NCBI GenBank assembly: GCA_009739215.1
Contig: VSJF01000006.1
Span: 620,001-684,000, forward strand
Source: Floccularia luteovirens
Taxonomy: Eukaryota > Basidiomycota > Agaricomycetes > Agaricales > Squamanitaceae
Reading direction: 5' to 3'
DNA: 64,000 bases
Shown: piece by piece, positions 12,147 to 24,021 of the stretch
How the letters are laid out: every line of letters begins with the position of its first letter
How positions within the stretch are numbered: position 1 is the first letter of the stretch
Translations under genes and position numbers: made by a program
The notes under the pieces: generated by a model
The model's database searches: none
What the model was told of the DNA's origin: nothing
Seen by the model: only the letters and a program-made list of their open reading frames with translations

Positions 12147-14062
12147 TCAGTAGATTCCGGGTATAAATTTATACTTGACGACTTCGCAGTAGCGATCCCA
12201 GTCTTTTCCATATTTAATGGAGCATCTGAGGAAATAGCAATTCAGTAATAACCTTGACAATCAACTTGAAATGTACATACCGTTCGAAGTCACGGGAGCA
12301 TCTGTGGATGAGAACCACAATGAAGAAGACAGAGTAGAAGTAAGGGATAATAGTTGCTGTGCCAATGACAGCACCCCATGTTAAACTCATAACCCAGTCG
12401 GCAACGTAATTAGGTTTGCGAGAGTAGGCCCACCATCCACTGGTGAGTAGTCGATTACTAGAAATTGAAAGTAAATATGTGGATTTAAGTTCCACTAAAT
12501 TCGAAAAACGAACCCATGGGCAGTTTGGATGTAGGTAGGATTTTCAACTACATTGCCGGGAAGTTGTGGGAAAGTCTTCCTGAACTTGTAGATCCCTTGC
12601 GTTTGCATTTTGAAATGACTCTTCTGAGCCATAGCAGTATCCCATCTAAGGTTTACGATGAGAATGGAGAAGGTAGAGCACTCCAAGATGTGCTCACATG
12701 AAATAGGCAGTCAGAATGGTGGTATAAAGAACGATATATCCAACAGTGGAAAATCTGTAAACTGAGGGATCGTGGGATGCCATGTATACAACAGAGTATA
12801 CATATGACTGACAAGTCATTAAGTATAATCATGATAACCCATTCATTCGAACACTTACGAAAGGAACTCCGGCGAAATTCCAGAAGATAACCAAAAATCC
12901 CCATCTAAATAACAGTTGAATGAGCCTGGAGATAAACGTGACCCAAAACAAGCCTACTTCTCATGGTACATATCCCATGTCTGTGGAATGCATTCTTCTC
13001 CTTTGGCACTAAAAAAAATTGACATCATTGTAACATATGCGCTCAATTAGGCTAACCATGCGTTAATGTAAAGTCCAGTTGCAAGGATCATGAATGCCAT
13101 GTTCTACAAAACTTCAAGGTCAAGACAGTACATTATAAAGAATTTCGATACGTACGGGTGTGACATAACCGTACTGTTCATATTGTTTGCAGGCTCCGGA
13201 TATAGACAGATAGAATACGATGATCCATGGAACACGCACTTCGGCCCACATTTTGAGGTCAATAGTCCCAATGCGTGGGTTAAGGCAGGCACCCATAAAA
13301 TAATCATAGACGATATTTCCAGACATTCTGATGGTTGTATTGGTAGCCCATGCATGGAAGTAGGTGAGGAACGAGACACCAAAGCCGTATATCATAGAAA
13401 CAGACATGATATGTCCGTAATTGTCGATGATTTCGGTGAGACGGAAAGCACCTGTCAAATGGAGAACTGCAGAAATGACCAGTGTTGCGTAAAATGATGA
13501 CAATGCGTTGCAGTTGTACATAAGCGTTTTATAGCCTAGAGAAGGTACAGGGAGACCTTCTTGCTGGTAACCTGGCATCACCCAAGCAAGGAATAATTGG
13601 AAAAAGAAGTTGCCAGAGTAGACTTTCCACGCGTAAAGATTTGGGCTAGCATCCTGCAATCCGAGATTATATTTATCGATCTAACGAAGAAAACTTAACT
13701 TACTTTGCGAACGTGTCCCCACATGCGCCAGAGGAAAGGTTGGATATCACCAACAGATGTGGGGTATACAAGCTTTCCATCGTAAAACCATAAACATATC
13801 CATAGATAGTACATTAGAATGGGGAAACCGGTCATGATAGCAGTGACACCCCAAGGACCACCAAACTCGTATCTAGATAAGATGTCAGCACTCGAAAATA
13901 GTAGATAATACAACCAGAAACGTACTCTTCATGTTTATCCAGACGTTTGTCGCGTTCTTTGCCTGCATCTGTTATGACAAGCTTAGATTTCGCCTCTCCG
14001 TTGGCGGGAGTGTTGTCCCTGTGGCGCAACTGGGACTTGTCACCGTTTGTAGTGGCGACCAT
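12147..14062 (-). CDS. ERG4: Delta(24(24(1)))-sterol reductase (ERG4)
   Basis: Last enzyme of ergosterol synthesis. It reduces the C24(28) double bond of ergosta-tetraenol with NADPH in the ER membrane. Start at MVATTNGDK, stop at 12147-12149. Exons on the minus strand encode YEFGGPWGVTAIMTGFPILM, an SGNIVYDYFMGACLNPRIG loop, [89 protein letters not shown] and the ending KYGKDWDRYC...KFIPGIY. All are hallmarks of the ERG4/ERG24 sterol reductase family, and the GxxLNPR and KPNYxxDW segments fit ERG4. Multiple membrane spans. It converges on the TRAPPC12-like gene (183 bp apart) and shares a 292-bp divergent promoter with MPE1. No lesion seen. Confidence 0.93.
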
Positions 14063-14353
14063 CGTTTGGAAAGAAAGAGTTGTAAAGAAGATATTGTATC
14101 GAACCACTTCGCGCTTTTATAAATCACGAATATTTGTGGATACCACAGTGACACGATGCATATTCTTACATAAACGTAACACCTCCCTTGTTTGCGATTG
14201 ACTGGAAACCCTGAAGAGGCTGCAACTTTTTCTTCCGCTTCTCGTACCACACCTCCTGACACTTCCACAACTTCCTCTTTTTTGAACCTCAAACGTCTGT
14301 TATCATCAGTTGTGTTCTTATTATTTAGCCATTGCCTTGTTTATCCAATAAAA

Positions 14354-16465
14354 ATGGCATCATCCGTTTTCTACAAGTTTAGCTCCCGAAAGGACGAGTC
14401 TCGAGTGACTTTCGATGGCACTGGTATATCTGTCTTCGACTTGAAGCGTGAAATCATTCTCGCCAACAATATGGGTAAGGCAAATGATTTTGACCTGTAC
14501 ATTTACGATGCAACGTCAATGCAAGGTGTGCCAGTACCCCTGCCCACACTTGTCACATGTTCATGATGTTCTGTAGAGTTCAAAGATGATGCGCAGATAA
14601 TTCCTCGTTCATCATCGGTAGTAGTCAAGCGCTTACCAGCATCAAGACCTGGGAAGGGTAAAGCTTCAATCTATACCGCAGGTGCTATGGCGTCTCTACC
14701 CACGTCAGAACCAATTCAGAAAGTTGGGATGGCTGGTTCTACATGGCACAAAGGTGCCATGTCCAAACGATTTGACGGCAAAGACGAAACAGCAACGACT
14801 ACTAAAACTCCAACAACATCAGTACGTTATCTGAAATCAAGTTGATTTTAACGACTTCACCTGTTCATCCAGACAACTACGGTAAATACATCATCAATTG
14901 CAACAAGTGACGAAGCTGCAGCGATGGCTGCTATGTTCCAAGCCCAGACAGCAAACTGGGAAGAAACTCAAGAAAAGATGTCTCAGTTGGTGTCATCCTT
15001 GCGGGGATCTTGTTTATGTAGTAGTTCACAGTCTAATGAACATTTTGTTTGCTTTTGCTCCATTCAATCTTGATCAGTGCAACCCGTGTATATTCCAATA
15101 CTCGAGGTACAGGATTTTCACGCGGTGGCGGGAAACCTCATGCTTCCCACCAACCTTATTCACATCAGGATAGGCCTTTGCCACCAAGTTACGTATGTTA
15201 CAGGTGTGGCCAGAAAGGTCTGCAAATTCATGAGACGCGCAACTTTCGCTCCTGACTTCTAGTTATATCCAGGTCACTGGATTCAAGACTGTCCTACAAA
15301 CAATGACCGTGATTTCGACCATCGGCCCCGCATTAAGCGGACCACGGGAATACCACGAAGTATGCTGAAGGCAGTTGAAAATCCTAATAGTGCAGAACTT
15401 GGACAAGGTGTGATGGTAACTCCAGAAGGAGGATATGTTGTCGCGCAACCCGACTTGTACGTTGGGCATCTATTATCAGGAATTTTGTTACTTACGGCAT
15501 ATTTTAGAGCTTCGTGGCAGAAGCAAGTCTCGCGACCCAAAGCACTGACAGCGGCAGAAGTGCGCGAACGCACCCCAACGGACACATCGTTGTCATGCCC
15601 AATTGACAACCGCCTCTTCCGAGATGCTGTAAAGACACCCTGCTGTAGTACCGCCTATTGCGAAGAGTGCATACAGACACATCTTCTCGAAAGAGATTTC
15701 GTTTGTCCCAATTGCTCAACAAAAATTGCATCTCTCGACAAACTAATTGTGGATAAGCCTACCCGGACAAAAGTTGCTGACTATATTGAAAAGGCTATTG
15801 AAGACAGTAAGAAGGAGGGGGTTGAAGAGATAAGCTCTACGACCACAAAAGCGGATGGCACTAGTACTGGTAATACAAGTGGCCAGGTACGTTTTATACC
15901 TGACTTCTATCAGTATAAATTGGAATTGAATACTATTTAGCAGTCTGAAAATGCAGAACTATACAATCAGGATCAATCATTTTACTCAGATCAACAACCT
16001 GATCTAAGCATGGAAATGTCACAGATGCTAGTCGACAGCATTCCCCAACTTCAAGCTCAAATATCTCAAATATCACTAATGTTGCAAAACTCCTCACTAC
16101 CAAATCAAGTCCGACATCAAACGGAAATGCAGTATCAACAGCTCCAGATTCAACTCCAACAAGCTCAAGCAATATCTGCTGCGCTAGTAGCTGCTTCGAC
16201 TTTCCAACAGCAACAGCAACAGCAGATACAACAACAGGTACAGAATGCTGCAGCTGTGAACGCGAGCTTTGCAATGCAGGGATACCAGCAACATGGGACA
16301 TGGTCGAACAATCAGTTTACGAATCAGCAGCCTGTAGGTCAAGATTCTGCATATCAGCGCCTCCCAGTCAATAATCGACGTAGGACTCTAAAACGCGACC
16401 GGCCGTCAGACTTTTTGGAAGTGGGTGGAGAGAATGAAAATAAAGTGCAACGGTTTTGGGAGTAG
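14354..16465 (+). CDS. MPE1: Mpe1/RBBP6-like cleavage-polyadenylation factor (DWNN, zinc knuckle, RING)
   Basis: Subunit of the mRNA 3'-end cleavage and polyadenylation factor. It contacts RNA and has a RING-type ubiquitin-ligase fold. Start at MASSVFYKFSS. Domains in order: ubiquitin-like DWNN domain (about residues 1-75, KDESRVTFDGTGISVFDLKR), a CCHC zinc knuckle (CYRCGQKGHWIQDCP, completed across an intron near 15222-15275), a RING of Mpe1 type (CPIDNRLFRDAVKTPCCSTA, YCEEC, FVCPNC, about 15595-15720), and a Gln-rich tail (16000-16320) with runs of CAA/CAG codons. Splice phases agree throughout. It is divergent from ERG4 and convergent with VPS5 (126 bp between stops). The C-terminal Q-rich region is low complexity and probably variable. 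Confidence 0.9.
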
Positions 16466-16590
16466 TCTAGGTGTTTATAATAGTAAAACGGTAGATTGAA
16501 CTTTAGAATGATTAGTCTGCTGTAAAATTTTTCACACAATAAATATATATTTGGAGTCCAGACAAAAGCGTACGATATATGTTTGCATCA

Positions 16591-19030
16591 TTACGTGGGC
16601 AACGCATTACCCACAACTCGTAATCCTGTTCCAGCTCCTCCCCCAACCTTCTTCAGTAGCATTTGTTGATAACTCTCCCATGAAGATATTAGCTTGAATT
16701 ATTTAGTTTGATTTGTGTCTTTGTGTGCATACATCAACAAGTCTTACCTCTTTTTGTCTTGCGATCATACCCTCCAGGAACGCATGAAGCGAATCCTTGA
16801 AGTCTTCGATTCGCTCCTGTTCAAAGCGAGCAACTTCTGTCTTCACCAATTTTGAAACATTGTCAAATTCATGTTTTGCTTCAAGAGAACGCCTCTCTGC
16901 CTGTGGTTTATATTTCGGCATATGGGACTGGTACTAATTCGAAAATTTCAAGCTTACTTCGGCAATCTGGTTCAGAGAATGGCCCATTCTATCGGTTGGT
17001 AGCCGTCCTTGCACTCTGTTTTTCTCATGAGATTGTCTCACGCGGACAAGATCACTCTCTGCATTTTTCCAGGCGTGGAAAGTGCGAATACGTGAATTGA
17101 AAGCAAGCTATGAATACGAGTAAGAACAAGCAAAATACACCAAAAACTACAGGTAGACTTACACGGACAGAGTTAATAAGGCGAGCATATTCATCAACTG
17201 AAATAGAATATCCGTCGTATATGCAAGATATTTGTAAAGATCAGTACATACCTGTGGCCATTATAGTTACCATGTCCTGTTCAGACTGCAAATTTTGTAG
17301 ATCCTGTGCCTTGCGCTGAACTTCAGCAAGTCCAGCTAGCGATTGTGCCAGATTTTTCCCAATATCTGATGATGCTAGATCGGAGACTGCCTGAGCAAAT
17401 TCACCTGTAGCGGTTGCAAGCTCTAAAGGTTGTTTAGGACATCAAATGATGGTATTGACATAACATACTTACCCGAGCGTTGTTTTCCTACAGACTCTAT
17501 AGATTTCGCTAATCCGCGCAGCTGGGACTCGAGACTATCCAGATAAGCTTTTTGTCTGTCAAACCACTGTAAATGATTAGCGCGTGACATGTTTGTGAAG
17601 AGTAAGGGATTTACTTCGTCCGTTTCGTGGAACCGGGGTCCTGTAATGGTCTGACCAATGGTGGCGATGAGACCGCCTCGTTCATGCGCAAGCTCAGCCT
17701 TCCTATGCTTGATCTGGATTTACTCAGTTGTCTGATATTAATGAGATGAGTTACAGAAATATAAATACTGACGTCCAAGGCAAAGGAATCACTCTCCAAA
17801 AATAATTTGAGGTCAGGGTCTGACCCTAGAACCGGGTGATTCGCTATTTTTTGAATGCACTTTTCTAACGCATAACGACGTTGCTTGACGAAATGATCGT
17901 CGAACCGACCAAAGGAGTTTTTCTCTGGCACCGGCGGCACTACTACTCCAGGGTTGTTATTCGAGAGGGTTTCATACAGCCAAAGGAAATCGGAGTATCG
18001 CCGAAGAACTGAAAATGCAGATTTTTGGAACAATGGGGAGGTTGTCTAATGATTGTGACGATTCATATAAGTTCGTATAGACAGAATTCAAAACTTACCC
18101 GAGTGTGCACAGTATACATGGTGAAAGATCGAATGGGGTCTCCAACTTTTTGCGGATCGTCTACGGTGATTGTGAATACAGGTTGTAGCCCTGTGTTATT
18201 TCTGGCAGTCTTCGTTGATTCCGGTTGTTTCTGAGATGCTTTCATGAACAAAAAGGAAATACAAAACATATAAAATATTATACCAATCTTCCTTGTTCTG
18301 AGAACTTCAATGTCTGGCCGATAGGTTTGTCGTCATCGCTGTCATCATCAGTTTGCGGCTGAGGGGCAAACTGTAAAGCAGGCTCTTCATTTGTCCAAGG
18401 TGTCTGTTCAGACTGCCAACTCCCAAGTGAATCTCCTCCAAGCGTGAGAGGAGCAGAAGAACTTTCTATTACGTTATTCATAGAGGTCAAGGGAGACAAG
18501 GATTCCGACTTGAGAGGAGTAGCAGATGTAGGTAGTTGCGAGGGGTGAGAATGCACAGGCGGTGACGAGCTTACAGGTGAAGGTCGTTTGACTTCTGCAT
18601 CAGGTGGGCTCGGGGTGCGACGTATACCAGTTTCATGAATTGATGTAGGTAATTCTTCAGGTTCTGTCGGCCTTATTGTGGCAGTCTCATCAAAAGTAGA
18701 TGGCATACTTTCCCGGAAACCTGGTGAACGTATCCGACCCCGTGATTCCTTCTCATCATCATCTTCCAGAGCAGCACGGGCGGAATCTAGAGGATCAACG
18801 GGTGAAGGGGTAGAGTCTATGTTCTCGGTAACACTTGGAGTGCTATGGTCTTCTGTAGAATGGTCTCCTGTACTTGAATTTCCACCAAATACATCATTGG
18901 TGGAATGACTAGCCGCTGCATATGGATTTGCCCAAGGATCCGGTGAGCTTGAGCGCGCAAAAGGACTGGCAAAAGGGTTGTCTTCTAGAGCTTGACGAGA
19001 TGGTGCAAGAAGGTCGTCGAAGCCGTCCAT
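16591..19030 (-). CDS. VPS5: Sorting nexin Vps5/SNX1 (PX-BAR), retromer
   Basis: Membrane-bending subunit of the retromer coat that recycles receptors from endosome to Golgi. Start at MDGFDDLLAPSRQ; stop at 16591-16593 (after VVGNALPT). The first exon (18278-19030) is acidic, Ser/Pro-rich and disordered. The PX domain follows with VFTITVDDPQKVGDPIRSF, SAFSVLRRYSDFLWLYETL, PPVPEKNSFGRFDDHFVKQR and HPVLGSDPDLKLFLES; the RRYSDF motif holds the PI3P-binding arginine. The BAR part is spread over several exons downstream: WFDRQKAYLDSLESQLRGLA, SDIGKNLAQSLAGLAEVQRK, a helical stretch ending RRSLEAKHEFDNVSKLV, then FKDSLHAFLEGMIARQKE. No break was seen. Vps5 is distinguished from Vps17 or Snx4 by this PX/BAR sequence. 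Confidence 0.92.
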
Positions 19031-19493
19031 TTATACGAATGTTCAAGGATATTGTCTTGAACTGAGTAGCAGGGTTGCGCGTCGGAGAAGCTCCCTAAGT
19101 CGGTATCTGGGGTCTTTCCGGACCCTTTTTCGTAGATTATCTCCTTATCTCTGCTTGTTGTTCTGAAGTCGCAGTTCTACAACGTGAAAGACACTGGACT
19201 GTTCGTCCTGCTACCAGTATCGGCCTCATTAAAGAACTCAGACGGACCGACGCTGCCAACAGACGGATCGTTCAATCCTGGCGAAGTTCCAAAAAGTAGT
19301 TTTCATTTCTAGATCATATATCTACATAGACTACAGCAAAGTACAATACATCAGTCAGTTATGATATCAAAAAATAGGGCACAGCAAATCTACGAAAGAA
19401 AAGTGCTAGGTATAAAGAATCAATAATACAATTTCAGTGTTGCGAGAACAAGAACGTGCCAGTGAGTTTAACAAAATATGTAATGGTCACCCT
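19031..19493. other. Intergenic, no gene seen
   Basis: Upstream region of VPS5 and 3' flank of the coiled-coil gene. No coding signal. Confidence 0.4.
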
Positions 19494-20379
19494 TTATGAC
19501 ATCAGCTTCTCTCCCCACACCAGCCTGTGTCGATGAGCCCGGTATGCGCCAGAAAGTGCTATCCACAAGATGATAGTGCAAGTAATGAATGATATGGCGA
19601 AGAGCATTCGCATAATAACCTTCCAACGAAAAGAAACGGGGCTCTTGGACGTAAATATAATCATCCGCCAACGCTCGTAGAACTCCGTATTAAGCCAGGT
19701 CAGGTCATGGACCAAGTCAACTGCCTGTCGAGTTCGGGGATTTGTTAAATAAGCAACAGGTTAGGAATGATGGAACCCTGAAATTGAAGGATCAGGTGCG
19801 AACCTTCTTCCGTCCCGAATCGTAAGCATCTTTGATGTCCTCTACTTGTGTTTGAACCTTTGGAAGCGAGTTTTCAAGAGCCTTAAGTGTAGTTACAGAC
19901 ATATCCAGTTGGGTATTGATTGTGGGTACTTGTGTTATGAGGGAGCGGTCTGCCCTCTTTGTATTTCTCTGTTATAATTGTAAGGAATAAAATTTAAAGG
20001 TCGGAGATGAGTATCATACCGAGACACTAGTGTAAGCTTCCTGCAGTTGACTCTCTATAGCCCGAAAGTTACCTAAATTCTCGGATAATCTTGACTGAAA
20101 AATAGGTATAGCCATTGGCAGTCACTTAAGAACCAAAGCAACACCGCTTGCATACCTCAAGGTCTTTCATCTGGCACTCGTATCGTAACGCTTGTTTTGA
20201 GGCGGATTTCAGGGCAGTTTCCAGTCGGCTGGAAGCACAGGAATGTGAGCTCCTTTGGTTAAAGTACAAGTGGATCTTACTAACCTAGTGGAAATTGGGG
20301 CAGGTGGTGTTACATTCGACTGTTGGAGCTGAGATTCCGACTGTTGTTCGTCAAAGGTATCAAACCTAGAGGAGGACAT
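19494..20379 (-). CDS. Coiled-coil protein with one C-terminal membrane segment, function unknown
   Basis: About 210 aa in roughly five exons. Start chosen at MSSSRFDTFDEQQ; an upstream in-frame Met at 20418 would add only a Leu/Ser-rich leader and is probably UTR. Visible parts: a Gln/Ser-rich N-terminus, then helical segments ALKSASKQALRYECQMKDLE, SRLSENLGNFRAIESQLQEA and NTKRADRSLITQVPTINTQL with heptad character. These are followed by KVQTQVEDIKDAYDSGRKKA, a conserved-looking WLNTEFYERWRMIIFTS motif, and one hydrophobic span (VIMRMLFAISFITCTIILWI) with a short basic tail AYRAHRHRLVWGEKLMS. The layout suggests a tail-anchored or single-pass protein of the secretory or vacuolar system, possibly SNARE-like or tether-like. 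I do not recognise a named family, so the function is left open. Confidence 0.7.
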
Positions 20380-21787
20380 GGAGAGAAGAAGAAAGAGAGA
20401 AAGGCTGGGCAAGGACAAAAGCTATTAGCTTCGGTTAAGGATTTTACATAAAGCATGTTCTCCAAAGTCTGATCGAATTCACGTGTATCAATAACTTGAT
20501 ATATTAACTACCAACGTTCAACGCCAACTTTAAAATCCAATTCCTCAACGACTTCCCATGAATCATACTGCGCACACCACAAAAGATCGCAAGTCTTTGC
20601 TCCAAGCACCACTCAAAACCCTGGACCCTGAGAGCAAAACTATGAGGCATCTGGAGTAACTGCTATTTATGACTTTAATTAAATGTTCGCATCGTGCTGA
20701 TTTGCGTTCGCTTCAATCGCGTGATGGCCTCTCGCGCCAACAGCCAGCTGATAGCTCCGCGCTTTGTGATCTGGAATAGCCCAGACGTCACAGGACATTT
20801 TCATCCCCAGCAACTACCACTTTAATATCGGATAGTAAACCCGTAACCCGGGTAGTCTTGTCCGCTACTAGCCAGCACTCTAAATACAGCAGTTTTGCGT
20901 TTCTGCTCTTGATCATGACCTAACCTTCCCAAGTTGTCCAGGTATGTGTCCACCCTGATGATCCGTACGTTCATAGTCTTATGCAGAGTTTTCAACGTTT
21001 TCTATTCCCTATCTTAGGACTATCTTTTCTTCAGCAACCCAGCAACTGAACATGACGAGAACATATGAGCTGCAAGACTCCTCAAAACTCAATCTTCTGC
21101 TTGGGAACAATAAAATGCTCTCAGCTCACCACGCCTGATATTTTTCAAAGGCGGCAGATGAAAGTTTTCTTATGGTGACGATCGAATTGCCTATAAAACC
21201 TAAGATTATGAGTCTGACTACCACTTATCGGAATGTTAATGTATTCACGTGCCACATCATTTCACCGTGATTACTGTGATATTCAGATACTTGCCTCTTG
21301 CTGCTATGAACAGAAATCTCGGAAAAACGGGCAGCTTCTATCTCGTGTATAAAAGTCGTATTCTCTGTCAGTTCCTCAGCGTCCATATGCACACTCGAAT
21401 ACCAACGCCGGTTTCGTCGAGACTTGGGACCCGGTTAACCTTTTCTCTACCCCCAAACCTTGCCCCTTGTGTGCTTGCAATCCAGAGCCTCACATGCCGC
21501 GTTGTTCAGATGATATTCCGTAATTGCTGTAGCTTATCGAGAGTGATGTTTTGCTGCTTCTTCTATGGTGTCCGCATGCTCATTTTTTCAAGACAGGTCC
21601 ATTTGTCTCTATAAACTACACAACGCACCAGGAAAAATCTCTGATATTTGCTATCACGTATGGTTAGTTCCCTGCAGACTTCACATCTGCTTGAGTCATA
21701 TGATATCTCCAGCCTTGGCCCGGAGGCTGACCATATGCTTCACAGACACCTGTATCATTTGCTTCAACACTAGCACTCTCTGTCGTG
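20380..21787. other. Intergenic upstream of the first GH18 gene
   Basis: About 1.4 kb without a convincing gene. A second TATAAAAG at 21348-21355 has the same CGTGTATAAAAG context as the GH18 TATA box at 21788, but no recognisable gene starts after it. It may be a decayed promoter copy. Confidence 0.35.
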
Positions 21788-21795
21788 TATAAAAG
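21788..21795 (+). promoter_or_regulatory. TATA box of the first GH18 gene
   Basis: TATAAAAG 46 nt before the ATG at 21834. Confidence 0.55.
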
Positions 21796-21833
21796 CGAAG
21801 CAACGAAGGAACAAAAGACAACGAACGCTAAAC

Positions 21834-23395
21834 ATGATTGCCTTCCACTGGATAACAGCTGCTCTCATAACATTCTTCAGTATTGGCAATGTCAACTCAG
21901 TGCCTGTCAACTCAACTTTATTTGATGGGCTAGACGTTGAAGCCCGAGATATTTTGGCCCGTGCAACACCAGCCGCTCCTCACTTTGTGGTGTACGGCGA
22001 TGCATACGACGGAACAACTGGCCCGCCTACGGTATCTCAAATTAAGGTACAACAACTCTGTCCCTACATGATAATATAAGCTGAACAAATTATCGATTTC
22101 AGGGATTCAATGTATTGTGAGTATTTACGCGGGTCATTTTCACTCGCAGGTTAACAAGCGACTCAGTGCACTTTCTTTCCTTCTCCTCGAAGGAGCCTGG
22201 GATAAGGTTTTTATAATAGACTCGTTTAATTAAACATTTTATGACATGTTAGTATTAGGCTTACGAGTGGACAACCCTGACGGCTGCACAGCGCTCATCA
22301 ATCAAATCTCAATATGCAGCTGCAGGAATTAAACTTATTGTTTCTGTCTTCGGTTCGACAGATGTTCCCACGACCACCAACGCAGACCCTATTGCAACCG
22401 CAAACACTATGGCTGCCTGGGTTAAGCAATACAGTTTAGATGGTATCGATGTCGACTATGAGGTGGTCACCAATATCTATAAAGAATGTGAGCTAATACT
22501 TTGATTCTAGGACTTTGGTGCATTCGACTCGGGAACCGGAAAGGCTGAGGTGAGTTCTACATACTAGACCAGACATTTGATTCTGATTTAAAAAAATCTA
22601 GAACTGGCTCATTAGCTTCACAAAGCAGCTTCGCAGCCAACTTCCTCAAGGCACATATATTTTAACTCATGCGCGTGAGTGATTTTTTCCAAATATAAGC
22701 CAAGGCAAAGATAAAGAGCTCCCATTGACAATATCTTTTAGCTGTGGCTCCTTGGTAAGAGATTTCGGTTCGCCATCCACTCTTACTGAACCAAAACACA
22801 GGTTCTCCCCAAGTCACTGGGGCGGAGGGGGATACTTAAAAGTCCATTCATCAGTTGGCAGCCTCATTGATTGGTATAACGTCCAGGTAAGATTTTGTTA
22901 TTGTGAATTTCAATGGGCTAATGATTTGATTTTTAGTTCTATAATCGTAAGTTCTTAACTAAGCCCACCTACTGCCTTTTTAACTGGATGTTAATAGAGG
23001 GTGCATCTGAATACACGACTTGCGCGAACCTTCTTACGACCTCTTCCAGCACCTGGCCCAAGACCTCTGTCTTCGAGATCGCTGCTAGCGGTGTTCCCAT
23101 GAGTAAAATTGTCATCGGAAAACCGGCCACCTCTGGTGATGCTAGTAGCGGATACATGTCAACTTCTACTCTTGCAAGCTGTCTCCAACAGGCCAAGGGT
23201 AAAGGATGGAGTGAGTACTTACTTTGCTGCATTATTATTATTGCTAATGTAACATACATAGATGGTGGCGCTATGGTCTGGGAAGTGAGTATTGCAAACC
23301 CAATTTTCATTACCGGAGTTAATTGTGTTATTTAGTACCCGAGAGCAGCATCATCTTGGATCGCTGCCGTGCGAAGCTCGTCTTGGCCGGTTTAA
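21834..23395 (+). CDS. Secreted GH18 glycoside hydrolase (chitinase or ENGase-like), copy 1
   Basis: Family 18 hydrolase of about 330 aa acting on beta-1,4-GlcNAc linkages (chitin or N-glycan cores), predicted secreted. The signal peptide MIAFHWITAALITFFSIGNV starts the protein, and the mature part begins near TPAAPHFVVYGD. About ten small exons splice in phase: GFNVFALSFLLLEGAWDK, AAGIKLIVSVFGSTDVPT, the catalytic DGIDVDYED (the DxxDxDxE motif, Glu as acid), LTHAPVAPWFSPSHWGGGGY, GSLIDWYNVQFYNQG, VIGKPATSGDASSGY, and MVWEYPRAASSW-stop. It is short, with no chitin-binding module seen, so a fungal GH18 endo-beta-N-acetylglucosaminidase is an alternative to chitinase. A close paralog lies at 28117 and a 3' fragment of a third copy at 26655. 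Confidence 0.88.
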
Positions 23396-24021
23396 AGCTT
23401 CATTTGTACTTAAACCCCAAATCTTGACCCAATTGTATATTAGTATTTAACCTCCTCCTGTTTCTTTCCGAGGCTCAGCACTCAGCTTTTATCTTTCAAC
23501 GTATATTAACCGTTGTTTCGATACTTCTATAGATTTTCTTCAATGAAGCTTGGATTAAATAGCGAAAACGAGAAGAATGATTAGACGTTGCTCAAAACGC
23601 GAGGATATAGAATTAAATTGATAAGCTGGAGTAAAATGACTGATTTTCATTATTGAGTTTCTAGAGTTATTAGGAGCAGTCATCCGTCTGACCGTGCCGC
23701 CCCAAGTTCGAGCTGCTAATCATACTGACGCTGCGTGCTAGTAGCCGTTTGATAATTGTGAAGGAAGTTGCTGTTCAAGAAGATAGATTTCGTCTTATAA
23801 AGCATACCATGATAGAACAGTGGGTGATTCAACAATCATATGTCTAGATCAGGGGACAATTTAAATTTATTAGGGAGGGCAAGCGAGACTTACTGGAGAA
23901 ATAAGAAAAACAAGGGCTGTATAAAACTTAAATATGATAAGGGCTTCGAATACATAAATAAATAATACTGCCCCGTTTCGTTGTACAAAAAATCATACAT
24001 TGATCACAACTATGAACTAGA
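23396..24021. other. Intergenic; 3' flank of GH18 copy 1
   Basis: Contains the 3' UTR of GH18 copy 1. About 23395-23612 is also present, diverged, at 26920-27135 behind the GH18 remnant. Nothing else recognised. Confidence 0.5.

Noticed and set aside
12516..14201. Plus-strand frames opposite ERG4
   Set aside because: Shadows of the well-supported minus-strand sterol reductase.
16190..16250. CAA/CAG run that could be a microsatellite
   Set aside because: It is the Gln-rich coding tail of MPE1 and is interrupted; not a separate repeat.
20380..20418. Upstream Met giving the coiled-coil protein a Leu/Ser-rich leader (MSLPSLSLFLLLS)
   Set aside because: The second Met gives the better conserved-looking start and the leader looks like translated pyrimidine-rich UTR. 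A signal peptide here would conflict with the C-terminal anchor layout.
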